Shown piece after piece: positions 44,724-56,429 of a DNA stretch of 64,000 bases. Below the pieces are notes generated by a model that saw only the letters and a list, made by a program, of their open reading frames with translations, ran no database searches and was not told the DNA's origin. The translations under genes were made by a program, and so were the position numbers. This DNA comes from Dastarcus helophoroides (taxonomy: Eukaryota > Arthropoda > Insecta > Coleoptera > Bothrideridae). The DNA lies in assembly GCA_028583605.1 (NCBI GenBank), contig CM053337.1:24538162-24602161 (forward strand), in the 5' to 3' direction. The number at the start of each line of letters is the position of its first letter. The stretch's first letter is position 1.

Positions 44724-44925
44724 TGATGGAACGGACAGCTCCTTGGTTATCTTCAAAAATTGAAATACAAATATTGTTCCCTGAAATCAAAAAAGATTAA
44801 AATGCACAGCAGAGGTTGCTCTAACGCGTTTCGATAGCCAAGCTATCATCTTCAGCGAGATAATGTATCTCTCTCTGTTGTTTTTTAATCTTGCTTTCAT
44901 GGGACGAGATTTGTATTTTGACTAT
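44724..44925 (+). mobile_element. Hammerhead-family inverted element, copy L
   Basis: TGATGGAACGGACAGCTCC, the left arm, a short centre, and a right arm reduced to TTTTTTAATCTTGC and GGGACGAGATTTG. The left arm keeps a complete hammerhead core on the minus strand, and the second hammerhead is deleted. Confidence 0.8.
44795..44862 (-). ncRNA. Hammerhead ribozyme, intact core (copy L)
   Basis: On the minus strand CTGAAGA (44855-44849), one extra T, stem II GATAGC/GCTATC with TTG loop, GAAA, palindromic ACGCGT and cleavage U are all intact. Stem I next to the core pairs in three of the first four positions (CTCG with AGAG). The long distal stem I arm is missing on the 5' side, because the opposite arm of the element is deleted, so folding would be weaker than in copy G. 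Confidence 0.6.
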
Positions 44926-45800
44926 ATTTTACTATAATAGACACAAAGCACATCCCCTAAAATGGTTGACGATTGTGACTGAAACATTTTGATACCCACT
45001 TTTTTCTTTGAGTAAACCCTCTGTATATTATCGTTTCTGATATAACACTCACAAAACAATGATGTCACGTAGTTCGTTCATGCTATGCTGGCAAGTCTTG
45101 TCAACTTTTATGAAAACGAAATTCAGAAGTTTCAGGAAATTTAAGCCTATCAGCTGTATCTTAATTTTTACAAAATATCATCCAAAGTGTTTCGTAAAAA
45201 AAATTGTGTTTTATTATACTAGGTGCTGGTGACTAGATTCTTTCCTTAATTTATAAATTTTGACTGCAAAATGTGGAAATAGAAAAACGCTAACAAATCA
45301 TGCCGGAAAGTGTCACTATTAATTAAAAAATTGTTCTTGTTTTTATAAATCAAACATATTTGAAACAGAATGTCATATTGAAAACCCGAAAGTTTTAGTT
45401 TATCTTTAACCATATTGCGCCCTCCAAAGATTTGTAATATTCGTTATAAAACCATGTTTACAACACGAACACGATTCGGTGTGCAAATGACTAATTTTAT
45501 AATTGTTAGCAGTTAAAATTAATTTTACATGTAATTTTTTGAAGCGCAAAGTCAATTAGATATCTTAATTATTTTTTATTGGATTTCCCATTTTTAAGGG
45601 ATATTCTTGAATCTATGTTTAGATATTACTATGTATGTAGTAGAAAACCAAATGTCATTGTGATACCTTTTATGTGAGTCCTTTAAATAATAAAATTTTT
45701 GGATAATATTGTTGTCAATCTATTTCATATATTCTCAATGATGATACGCCTTTCGGAAACTGCGCATTACTTCGAGACTCATTCTCTGGATTCTGGATTC
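44926..45800. other. Low-copy AT-rich DNA
   Basis: No frame, array or transposon end was recognised. At 45780-45815 the phrase TCTCTGGATTCTGGATTCG is a short relic also found near 16965 beside a retroelement 3' fragment. Confidence 0.4.
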
Positions 45801-45810
45801 GTTGTGGGTT

Positions 45811-48800
45811 GCTCATTCTATTTTTGTTATTAGAGTTTGCTCATGAAAGAGCATCGACGATTTAAGAGGTAAGCAAATTAAATGGCATCCTGTGGCCAAA
45901 ACTTACTATTTACATTTTGAAAATGTCCTTTTCAATATTTCTTCTTCCAATTTTTTTTTAAATAAATTTATTTTATCCCAAAAGTTTTGAGTTTTAAATT
46001 TCGACTTGAATCAAATTTTTGACCTTATGTTTGAACTTTTTAACCTTTTTTCAAAAGCCCTACCTTGTTGAAAATGCATACCTTTTATTTAAATTTTTGA
46101 CTCCAAATTTCAACTTTTTTACAAATCTGACTGGTTTTTGATTCGATTTTTTCAAAACAATTCAATTCCGTTTGACATTTTGAGCTTTTTTAAAGTTTCG
46201 TCTTTTTAAAACACTGTCGTTGCCTTGAAATGTTTTCTTTTTAATTTTGTTTTGGAAATTCGAAATTTGTAAAGTATACGGTCTAAATATTTTTGGAAAG
46301 TCAACAGTTTGACTTTAAAGGTGACGATTTTTTTTTGAAAATGCGATCTGATTTTTCATTTTTTATTGAAAATCTGCACGTTGGTGAACATTTCGACTTT
46401 ATATTTTGAAAATTTCAAATTTCCAATTTTCCATTTTTATAATTTCCCCTTTTTCCAATTTCGCTTTCTCTTAAAATTTTAATTTCTTTTAAACTTTTTG
46501 AAAATGTTGACACGAAATTATGGTCTTTTATCAAAATTTCGAAATTTTTGAGATGTTGATTTTTTTCTAAATAAATCTGATTACGTTGAAACAGTTTTTT
46601 TTTAAAACCTCTACTTTTTCCGGATTTACAATTTTTTTTTGAAATTTTCCATTTCTGTTCAAATTCTCATTATTTCTCAAAGTTTTGAGTTTTTTTTTGA
46701 AGATTTAGGCTTTTTCTTAAAAAAAAAGTCGGTGTTTTTGACCTTTGTAATAAACTGGACTTTTAATTGAAAATGTCGTTTTTTTTTTTTCGAATGTCGA
46801 AAATATTCATTTTTTGATTTTGACTCACTCTATTTTCGTTATTAGAGTTTGCTCATGAAGAAGCACCGAGGATTTAAGAGGTAAGCAAAATAAATGGAAT
46901 TTTGTGGCCAAAATTTACTATTTCAAATTTTTTGAAAATGTCCTTTTCAATATCTCTTCTTCTTTTTCAATTTCTGTTTAAATAATATTATTTTATCTCA
47001 AAAGTTGTGATTTCTTGTTGAAAAATTTCGACTTTATTTAAATTTTTGGCCTTGGACTTGAAAATTTTAACCTTTTTTTAAAATCCCTACCTTGTTATTA
47101 AAAATGCATAATTTTATTTAAAATTTTGACCCAAAATTTCAACTTTTTTATAAATTTGACTCTTGTTTGATTCGATTTTTTTTAAACAATTTAATTCCTT
47201 TTGCAAATTTGATTTTTTTGAAACTTCCGTCTTTTTAAAATATTGTCGTTAATTTAAAATTTTTTTTTTTAATTTTGTTTTGGAAATTCGAAATTTTTAA
47301 AATATAAGGTCTAAATATTTTCAGAAAGTCAACATTTTAACTTTAAAAGTGACGATTTTTTTTTTGAAAAAGCAACTAAATTTTTCATTTTTTATTGAAA
47401 ATCTGCACGTTCTTGAACATTTGGACATTATATTTTGAAAATTTCAAATTTCTAATTTTCCATTTTTTTATAATTTCCACTTTTTCCAATTTAATTTCTT
47501 TTAAAATTTTAATTTCTTTTGAACACTTTAAAAATGTTGACAAGAAATTATGATCTTTGTTTAAAATTTCGACATTTTCAAGATTTTGAATTTTTTGAAT
47601 AAATCTGTTGAAATAGTTTTTTTTGAAAACCTCTACCTTTTTCCAGATCTAAACTTTTTTTTTTAAATTTTCATTTCTGTTCAAATTTTCACTATTTCTT
47701 AGTTTTGACTTTTTTTTCAAAGATTTAAGCCTTTTTTAAAAAAATTTTGTTTTTTGAACTTTATGCAATAGACAGGACTTTTAATTGAAAAAAGTCGTTT
47801 TATTTTTCAAAAATATTCATTTTTTTAATTCGAGTTTTTGCAAAATTTAAACTTTTTAAATTTTTTACAACTTTCACTGGTTTTTTTTCTCGACCTTTTT
47901 CAAGATACCCATTTCTCACTATTTTTATATTTGCATCTTTGTTCAATTTTTTTTAATTTCCAATTTCGTTTTCTTTTAAAATTTTAATTTCTTTTAAACT
48001 TTTTGAAGATGTTGACAAAAAAAAATTTTAATTTCGACGTTTTTGAGATTTTGATTTTTTTTAATAAATCTCGTTACGTTGAAACGTTTTTTTTTTTAAA
48101 CTTCTACCTTTTTCCGGATTTACACTTCTTTTTTTTGTTTGTTTGCTTCTGTTAAAATTTTCACTATTTGTCAAAGTTTTGAGTTGTTTTGAAGATTTAA
48201 GCTTTTTCCTAAACAAAAATTTCGGTTTTTTTGACCTTTATGTGATAAACTGGACTTTTAATTGAAAACGTCGTTTTTTTTTTCGAATTTCGAAAATATT
48301 CATTTTTTGATTTTGACTCACTCCATTTTCGTTATTAGAGTTTGCTCATGAAAGAGCAGCGAGCATTTAAGAGGTAAGCAAAATAAATGAAATCCTGTGG
48401 CCAAAATTAACTATTTCAAATTTTTTGAAAACGTCCTTTTTAATATTTCTTTTTCTTTTTCAATTTCTATTTAAATAATTTTATATCATCTCGAAATTGT
48501 GATTTCTTTTTGAAAAATTTCGGCTTTATTCAAATTTTTGGCCTTATGCTTGAAAATTTTAACCTTTTTTCAAAATCCCTACCTTGTTATTAAAAATGCA
48601 TAACTTTGTGTAAAATTTTGACTCAAAATTTCATCATTTTTATAAATCTGACTCTTTTTTGATTCGATTTTTTTTTAATAATTCAATTCCTTTTGCAAAT
48701 TTGAATTTTTTTAAAGTTTCGTCTTTTTAAAACATTGTCGTTGATTTAAAATGTATTTTTTAATTTTGCTTTGAAAATTCGAAATTTTTAAACTATAAGG

Positions 48801-49860
48801 TCTAAATATTTTCGGAAAGTCAACATTTTGACTTTAAAGGTGACGATTTTTTTTTGAAAAAGCAATTAGAATTTTCATTTTTTATTGAAAATCTGCACGT
48901 TCTTGAACATTTCGACATTATGTTTTAAAAATTTCAAATTTTTAATTTTTCATGTTTTTATAATTTCCACTTTTTCCAATTTAATTTCTTCTAAAATTTT
49001 AATTTCTTTTAAACACTGAAAATATTGACAAGAAATTATGATCCTTTTTTAAAATTTCGACATTTTTGATGTTTTGAATTTTTTTGAATAAATCTGATTA
49101 TGTTGAAATAGTTTTTTTTGAAAACCTCAACTTTTTTCCAGATCTAAACTTTTTTGTTTTAAATTTCCATTTCTGTTTAAATTTTCACTATTTCTCAAAG
49201 TTTTGACTTTTTTTCGAAGATTAAAGTCTTTTTTAAAAAAAAATTGTTTTTTGACCTGCAATAAACTGGACTTTTAATTGAAAAAAGTCGTTTTTTTTTT
49301 CAAAAATATTCATTTTTTTAATTCGATTTTTTGCAAAATTTGAACTTTTTAAATTTTTTACAACTTTCACTGTTTTTTTTTCTCGACCTTTTTCAAGTTA
49401 CCCATTTCTTACTATTTTTATATTTGCATCTTTGTTCAATTTTTTTTTATTTCTCGAGGTTTTCATTTTTTTTTAAATATCAAGCTTTTTTTTCAAAAAT
49501 TTTGAAGAAGTTTTGACCTTTGAGTAATAATCTGGACATTTATTTAAAAAAACTGAACAATATGACTTTTTCTTGAAAATTTTTACTTTTTTAAAAGTTT
49601 GATTTTTTGCAAAATTTGAACTTTTTAAATTTTTTACAACTTTCACTTTTTTTTTTCTCGACCTTTTTCAAGGTACCCATTTTTCACTATTTTTATATTT
49701 GCATCTTTGTTCAATTTTTTTTTATTTCTCAAAGTTTTCATTTTTTTTTAAATTTCGAGCTTTTTTTTAAAAAAATGTTGAAGAAATTTTGACCTTTGAG
49801 TAATAATCTGGACATTTATTTAAAAAACTGAACAATATGACTTTTTGTTGAAAATTTGAC
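45811..49860 (+). repeat. T-rich macro-tandem repeat (1.0-1.5 kb units)
   Basis: CTCAYTCYATTTTYGTTATTAG, then GAGTTTGCTCATGAAAGAGC, ATTTAAGAGGTAAGCAAA and TGGCCAAAA start near 45811, 46825 and 48317 (spacings about 1014 and 1492 bp). Beyond these headers each unit is T-rich A/T-tract sequence that can be aligned between units. The second unit contains an internal re-duplication (about 47940-48316 resembles 46440-46824). A ~276-bp sub-repeat (TTTGCAAAATTTGAACTTTT ... TGTTCAATTTTTTTTTATTT) occurs at 49331 and 49607. Frames here are F/L-rich artefacts. Confidence 0.75.
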
Positions 49861-51350
49861 TTTTTTAAAAAATTGATTTTTGCAAAATTTCAACTTTTAA
49901 AATTTTCAAACCTTTTCCTGAATTTTCGCTAGTTTTTTTTAAGCCTCAATCGTTTTAGGATACCCAATTTTTTGTTTGGAACATTGCGTCTTTGTTGAAA
50001 TTTTTTATCATTATCAAAAGTCTTGACTAATTATTTGAAAATTTCGACTTTTTTTCCAAAAATTTCGACCTTTTCTTTAAGTTTAAACCTTTATGTAGTA
50101 AACAAGACTTTTATTTGAAAATTTGAAAAATTCAAGGTTTTGGAAGTTTCCTACTTTTTAAAAAATTATTGACCTTTTTTTAAATTTGGTGGAACGGACT
50201 GGTCCTTGGCTTGCAATACAGAACTTGTCCCCTAAAACCAAGAAAAATTAAAAACCAGAACAAACGTTGCTCTGACGCGTTTCGATAGTAAAGCTGTCAT
50301 CTTCAAAGAGATACTCAGCTTGGCAATCGAAACGCGTTAGAGCAAAGTTTGATGTGTCTTTTAATCTTTCTTAGTTTCAGGGGACAAGTTCTGTATTTCA
50401 CTTTTGTTAAAACTTTGCTTTGTTTAAAAACAAGCAAAATTTGGACTTTTGTAATTTTCGAAATTTTTTAGAATTTTCACCGTCTTTTTTTGAAACGTTT
50501 ATTTCTTTCAAGATACCCACTTTTATTCAAAAATTTTCAACTCTGTTCAAATCTTTGACTACTTATTTTCTGGAGGTTTTAACTTTTTGTTTTCTTCGAT
50601 TTTTTAAATTTCATCTTTTTCTAAAAGTCTCAACCTTTAAGTAATAAACTGGCCTTTTTTTGAAAAATTGAAACCTTTAACTTGTTTTGAGAATTCTGGC
50701 GTTTTTTAAAAATTTGGTTGTTTGCAAAACTTCAAATTTTTGAACTTTTTTCACAACTTTCTCTGTTTTTTTTTAAACCAGTAATAATTTTAAGGTATTA
50801 ATTTTTTTAAGAATTTGCAACATTGTTCAAATTCTGTAGAAGTTGTAACTTTTTTATTTTAAATTCTACTTTCTTTAAAAAAATCTCGACTCTAAAATTT
50901 CGAACTTTGAACTTTTTTTTAATTGAAACATTCGACTCTTTTTTTGAAATTTCTGACATTTTTAAAAATCAAATGTTTTTCAAAAGTTCCTACTTTTTTC
51001 ATAATTTTCAATGTTTTTTGTTTTTTAAAAACCTTTAACGCATTAAGAAGAATTTTCAACCTTGTTCAATTTTTTACTATTTCTGGAAGTTTTGACTTTT
51101 TAAAAATTCGATTTTTTCTTGAATTTTGACCTTTATGTAGTAGATGTTAAATTATCACGTTTTTGAAAAATTTGATTTTTTGCAAAATTTCGACTTTTGA
51201 AATTAGCGAAATTTTTCAGAAGTTTCATTGTGATTTTTTTTAAAACATCTACCCTTTTTAAGACTTTGATCTTTTTTGAAAAATTTCGACTTTTTCTCAA
51301 GTTTTCGATCTTTAAGTAATAAATTGGACTTTTATCTAAAAAATATAATT
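49861..51350. repeat. T-rich degenerate A/T-tract array
   Basis: The array continues beyond the macro-repeat and contains hammerhead-family copy M. Frames of 60-75 codons are F/N/K-rich and not credible. Confidence 0.65.
50190..50402 (+). mobile_element. Hammerhead-family inverted element, full-length copy M
   Basis: GGTGGAACGGACTGGTCC, a shortened left arm (CCTAAAACCAAGAAAAATT, TGACGCGTTTCGATAG), a short centre, and a right arm GGCAATCGAAACGCGTTAG ... TTTCAGGGGACAAG. The minus-strand core is TTGAAGA, and the plus-strand copy has lost the CTGAAGA half in the deleted centre. Mirror arms remain obvious. Confidence 0.8.
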
Positions 51351-51725
51351 TTGGTATGTAAAGAAAAACATCAAGTAAATAATTAAAACATACCTAATGC
51401 TATTAAAATTCGAAACAGGAGTTGCTCTATTGTTATTTATATTTCTGAAATAATATGCATCCATAAATTTTGGTGCAGACAAATTGTTAATAATATACTT
51501 TTTATGTGAATCTAAAATTTAAGTATTTTTCTGATATAGAGCAATCCAATTAACATTGGATGGTAATGTAGCTTTTTAATGGTTATTAAATATTTATTTT
51601 ACATCTAACCTATTTTTTTAAATTTATGGTGCATATAATGCATATTAATGTGCCTGTAATTGTAAGTACTAAGCATATATTGTTTAAAATTTGCATATAA
51701 TATGCGCATTTTTTGTTAAAGATGT
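51351..51725. other. AT-rich non-coding DNA
   Basis: No array periodicity, no frame. ATGCAT-containing phrases recur (about 51620-51710). Confidence 0.4.
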
Positions 51726-52330
51726 CAGTTAGTATCCTCAATTCGGATATGCTGAGTTCTAAGGAGACCTTTGTCTTTTCAGGCGTTCAAGGTATGAGTT
51801 TTTTCGCCTGTCGTAGTCCTGGATATGATCTCCACTGGAAAATGTTTGACTTTGCTTCCCATTTTTTGACCTCATTGTTGACTTGACTTTTAGAAAAACC
51901 AAAAACTTCATTTTTTGTTAAAGAAAATGCCAGTTAGTATCATTTATTCGGATTTGCTTAGTTCTAAGTAGACCTTTGCCTTTTCAAGCGTTCCAGATAT
52001 GAATTTTTTCACCTGTCGTAGTCCTGGATATGATCTCCACTGGAAAATGGAAAATGTTTAACTTTGCTTCCCATTTTTTGACCTCATTGTTGACTTAACT
52101 TTTGGAAAAACCAGGAACTACATTTTTTGTTAAAGAAAATACCAGTTAGTATCATTTATTCGGATTTGCTTAGTTCTAAGTAGACCTTTGTCTTTTAAGC
52201 GTTCCAGATATGAATTTCTTTGCCTGTCGTAGTCCTGGATATGCTCTTCACTGGAAAATGTTTGACTTTGCTTTCCATTTTTTGATCTCATTGTTGATTT
52301 GACTTTTAGAAAAACCAAAGACTGGTGAGG
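51726..52330. repeat. ~205-bp tandem triplication in a retroelement 3' region
   Basis: Three adjacent copies begin TTTTTTGTTAAAGATGTCAG, TTTTTTGTTAAAGAAAATGCC and TTTTTTGTTAAAGAAAATACC. Each includes GTCGTAGTCCTGGATATG, TTTGCTTYCCATTTTTTGA and CTCATTGTTGA. The middle copy has an extra GGAAAAT. The rightmost copy joins the coding part of the retroelement. Confidence 0.85.
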
Positions 52331-53035
52331 TCCAAGAAATGACGATGCAGATCTTTCTTTAGCGAATTGGTCCGTATTTCTTTGTACCCAGGCACCCACT
52401 TAAGGTTGATCCTGATGTGTTTAGCCAGTTGCTTTATAGTTTGATGACAGTGTCAAACTATAGTTTGGATTTGACAATACAGCTGCTTAGAGTCTTTATT
52501 GTCACTTGACTGTCAGAATTAATGTAGATATTTGTTCCTTTTAGTTTTCTTCGAAGAGACTCATAGGCGCAAAGTTCCATTGCATGTATTACAGTTTGAA
52601 AGAGAGTTGGGTATTTTCCTAAGGCTTTAAAGAACCTATAGTTAGGGCCATAAATTCCCACTGCGGTCCCATGTTCTGTATTTGATCCATCTGTAAACCA
52701 GATGGATAATTTGTGTTTTTCTTCAGGTACTGATTAAGTGTCTGTGTGACTATTTCAGTCCACTTCGAAGAAAGGATCAAATTCGTACATGAGTTGCATA
52801 TAATCAGCCGATCTTTCTAAAATCACAGGGCTACATTCCTTAAGTATTCCCATGTCACCGGAGAAGTCTCCTTTTTTAAATTGTTTTAATTATAGTAATC
52901 TTGAGGCTTCGTTGATCGCCTCCCTTTTCACTAAAATGTGGAGAAGAGTTGGACCTAGGATTACCTCCATTGCTGCTGTTGGGCAGGTGTTCATTGCGCC
53001 TATTATGCCCAGACATGCGTACCTTTAAACTATAT
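51726..53035 (-). pseudogene. 3' part of a Jockey/I-like non-LTR element with RNase H
   Basis: On the minus strand the order is RYACLGIIGAMNTCPTAAME (RT-RNase H connection), HILVKREAINEASRLL, then RNase H: WFTDGSNTEHGTAVGIYGP with the first catalytic Asp, HAMELCAYESLRRKLKG, the second at NIYINSDSQVTIKTLSS, and KWVPGYKEI. It then runs into a region triplicated at 51730-52330 (KVKSTMRSKNGKQSQTFSSE and following). Stops and frameshifts are present and no RT domain is retained upstream. This is a 5'-truncated copy whose last 200 bp were tandemly amplified. Confidence 0.7.
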
Positions 53036-53039
53036 TCAT

Positions 53040-53560
53040 TTGGTTTTATGCTGCCTTAATCATTAATTAACATTTTAATCAAAGTTTTGACCAAATGTTT
53101 GTATCCTCAAGTTTGTTATTAGGATATAACTACTAAGCCCACCAAAGATTACTTAGCCAAGTTCTGGATTGGTTTTATAAAAATTTTGCTCATCCATTCA
53201 ACTCTTCCTTGTTTCTAAAATTTTAATTTTTAAATTCAAAATTCAACTGCAAACTTCTTCTGAAACTTTGACTAAATATTTAAATTTTGACTTTTTGATT
53301 ATTTCTAGAAATTTGAACCTTCAGCAAAAGGCCGATTCTTATAGGGAGAAAAACATTTAATATTTAAGGTTCAAGTTCAGATCTTGAAACTAAAGTTGAA
53401 ACTTCAAGAATAGATTTCAAAATTAAGAATTCTTTTTATACGAATAACAAAATTATAAACTCCAAAGATCGAGAGTACTTTTGTAATAAATATCACGTTT
53501 TTTTGGAAAATTTTTAATTTAAACTTGAAAAGTATGCTTCATTTGGAACTCTAAACTCTA
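53040..53560. other. AT-rich non-coding DNA
   Basis: Degenerate A/T-tract sequence without a clear unit; nothing else. Confidence 0.5.
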
Positions 53561-54575
53561 AGATCTCATTTTCGAGAAGTTATACCTGGAATTATTTTTA
53601 TTAATGAGCAAAACGCTGAAAGATTTGCAGACTACCTTGAAGGAGTACTACAACCTAATATAGCAGAGGAGAACATCACACTGCCCACTTTATTGGACAA
53701 GAGAGTAAAACAATCCCACCTGTCACTCCAGCTAAAGTAAAAAAAAGAAACAAAAACCAATAACAATCCAAAAAAGCACCAGACTATACCTTATTACTGG
53801 AGAAATCTTAAGAGAGCTAGCAAGAAAAGTGTTGGTCAAAATTTCCAACTTAATCAATGCTTCATTTAGATTGAAATATGTACTACAACTGTTGAGGGTG
53901 GCTGAAGTATTAATGATTTCTAAGCCAGGAAAAAAACCCCACGAAACAACATCATATCGGCATCACTATTACCGATAATTTTTTTTTAAGTTTAATCCAC
54001 ACGCAAAGGGTAACCCCATTATGCTTTCAAAGCACTGCGAGTAGGCTGTCGAAACAAGGATAGATGGCGATGAACCGCCTTCTTAAACAAAGATAGGTTG
54101 GGGAAAAATCTTTTCAGTAACAAGTTCCATAACTTGGAAGTTCTATAGAAAAAAGAGTCTCCGTAGACAGAAATCCTTACTGTGTCAAGCTGGACCTCAC
54201 AGAAATTTGCTGTCTCCGACAGTCTAATAAGCCTCAAGAATCTTGCCCTTGGGAGGATCAATCCTAATAGTTCCTGCGAGCATCTTTCATGATAGTACCT
54301 GTAGAAAAGAGACAAGTCACCAATATGTTGAAAATTTCCTACTGAAAATACTGAAACCAATCATTGAAGAAGAACATCTTATCCCTACTCATCAATTTGA
54401 CTTCAGAAGTCAGCATTTCACAATCTACCAGGTCCACAGGATCATCAACGTCATTGAGAAGACATTAGACGAAAGGAGGATATGTTCGGCAATATTTTTA
54501 GATGCAGCATAGGCCTTCGATAAAGTTTGGCTAGAAGGCTTGAACCATAAACTCGAAATATTCCTTTCAGTCCAA
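53560..54575 (+). pseudogene. Jockey-clade reverse transcriptase, fragmentary and interrupted
   Basis: The plus strand begins NEQNAERFADYLEGVLQPNI, then (shifted) LITGEILRELARKVLVKISN, RVAEVLMISKPGKKPHETTS and YRH. A reversed CR1-like fragment interrupts (about 53980-54330). The RT resumes with NFLLKILKPIIEEEHLIPTH, QFDFRSQHFTIYQVHRIINV and FLDAA*AFDKVWLEGLNHKL, where the first catalytic Asp region is preserved apart from a stop. It ends at a poly-TTC junction with an RTE fragment. The KPGK and SYR motifs are typical of arthropod Jockey elements; a better copy is at 60992-63697. Confidence 0.75.
53980..54330 (-). pseudogene. CR1-like C-terminal fragment inserted in Jockey RT
   Basis: The minus strand reads HIGDLSLFYRYYHERCSQEL, LGLILPRARFLRLIRLSE, YGDSFFYRTSKLWNLLLKRF and LFKKAVHRHLSLF. 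The 3' end, GGGGTTACCCTTTGCGTGTGGATTAAACTT plus A-run, is almost the same as the end of the plus-strand element at 60868. It is thus a 5'-truncated copy of the same family, inserted with its poly(A) at the left. No exact target duplication can be set. Confidence 0.8.
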
Positions 54576-55885
54576 TATTCTACTTCTTCTTCTTCTTCTT
54601 CTTTAGCCCGTTCTCATCCACTTCTGGCCCCTCCATGTTTTCCACCGCTCTCTATCTTGAGCATCCAAGATTCAATTTTTGCCAGTTTGCCTCTAAATGT
54701 CGTCTCTACAGGGCATCCGACACTTCGTTTAGATTTCCTGGGTCTCCATTGTATTATCGCGTTCGTCCACTTAATATCATCTCTGGCGACGTCTCTTGCC
54801 TAGTGCCATTTATTAGTGGCTGCACGTTCTATGACATCGACGACTCTCGTTCTCTCTTTGATGGCTTCGCTTTTGATTCGGTCTCTCAAACTGATCCCCA
54901 ACATTGCGCGCTCTATCGTTCGTTGGCATACCCTTAAAAGATGGGTGCTGCTTTGTGTTAGGGTTACTGTCTCGAGGCCGTATGAAATGACAAGCAATAT
55001 GCAGGGGTCAAAGACTTTTCATTTTAAGTTCATGGGAATGTTTGGTTTCCTGAGAATGTAGCCAAGTTTTTCAAATGCTGCCCATATAAAGCCAACTCAC
55101 TTGCAGCCTGATTTTCTTTATCGAGCCTGATGTTGTGGCCAAGGTACAAGTATTCTTCAACTGCTTCAAGTGTGTGGTTGTCGAGTGTAATCTGAATGTT
55201 GTCTGAACTCATGACCTTGGTTTTTTGATTATTCATCCTCAGTCCCATGGTGTCCAAAACTTCTTTCAGCTCTCTTAACATATCTTCAAGTTCATTCGCG
55301 TCGGTGCTCATAAGGATGATGTCATCAACGAAGTATAGGTGACTCAGAAACTTTATATCGATATTGACTCCTTTCCGTTGCCATATCAGATTTTTGAAGA
55401 CATCTTGTAGTGCAAGCGTAAACCGCTTCGACAAAATAGTGTCGCCTTGTCTCACTCCTCTTTTGATGAGCAACCTCCTAGTAATTAAGTCTTCTTTAAC
55501 TTTGATGTTGAGAGTAGCGTGTTCATAATATTTTTGATGAGGTTTGAGTATATTGAGTCAATCCTTGCAGCGTTCATTGCATGCAAAGTTGCTTAGATTT
55601 CCATAGAATCGAAGGTTTTTTGGTAATAGATGAATGCCAGATGAAGTGGGACATTGTATTCAGTGCATTTCTCAATCAGTTTGCGCACTGTTTGGATATG
55701 ATCGATCGTGCTGTAACCCTTTTTGAATCCAGCTTGTCTAACAGCTTGGTAGAAATCGAGCTTATTGTTGAGACAGTTGATGATTATTTTGATTAAGAGC
55801 TTGCATTGTACCAAGAGAAGGCCGATAGGCTGTTAGTTTTCGATGTTCATTGGATCGTCTTTTTTGAAGAGGATGGTAACCTCAG
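54575..55885 (-). pseudogene. RTE-like non-LTR retrotransposon, 5'-truncated
   Basis: The minus strand has RT motifs in order: LNNKLDFYQAVRQAGFKKGY, STIDHIQTVRKLIEKCTEY, LAFIYYQKTFDSMEI, then RGVRQGDTILSKRFTLALQD, and YFVDDIILMS (55335-55321), where FADD is expected; both catalytic Asp remain. Further on are MGLRMNNQKTKVMSS, YLYLGHNI, SYGLETVTLT, RTIERAMLGISLRDRIKSEA and KWHWARDVARDDIKWT. The tail on this strand is (GAA)n (54582-54602), a simple-repeat 3' end often seen in RTE elements. Several stops are present. It lies in the opposite orientation to the Jockey piece it adjoins. Confidence 0.8.
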
Positions 55886-56230
55886 AATCTCTTCATGCAT
55901 CGGAAATTCTTTCTTCTCCCATGCATTTGTTGAGATTTGAGGTAAAAATTTAAATTCTGAACAGAATTCGAACTTTGAAGAACTAGTTGAAATTTCCAGG
56001 AAAACCAATTTAGAAAAAAGGTCCAAATTTTTGGAAAAACTGAATTTTGAGAAAAAAAGAAGGATATAAAAAGAAAATCTAACAAATGTCAAAATTTCGA
56101 AAAAAAAAAATTAAAATTCGAAAGGAAAGGGAAGAAAGGCAAATTCTCAAGAATAAGTCGAATTTTGAGAAGCGTTTAAATTGCAGGAAAAAAGGAAATT
56201 TGTTATACAATTACACCTAATATTAGTTTA
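55886..56230. repeat. A-rich degenerate A/T-tract array
   Basis: AAAATTTCGAAAAAAAAAAATTAAAATTCGAAAGG-type sequence without clear unit. Confidence 0.6.
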
Positions 56231-56429
56231 ACATTTCATTCATTCTTCAACAAGGCCTTCGAATTGTTTCATGGGAGCCCTCTAAAATGTCCCATTAATC
56301 CAGACATGGGTATATAAGGGACGTAAAAATTCTAGAAAGGCATGACCCAAAAAACAAGGTTGGGAAACACTGTATTAGACAAACGCAGAGGCGGAAAAAA
56401 TCCAACTAAATCCAAATGCAATTATATCT

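Noticed and set aside
49331..51129. Series of F/L/K-rich frames of 60-75 codons
   Set aside because: All lie in T-rich tandem repeats; the similar first residues reflect the 276-bp repeat, not a gene family.
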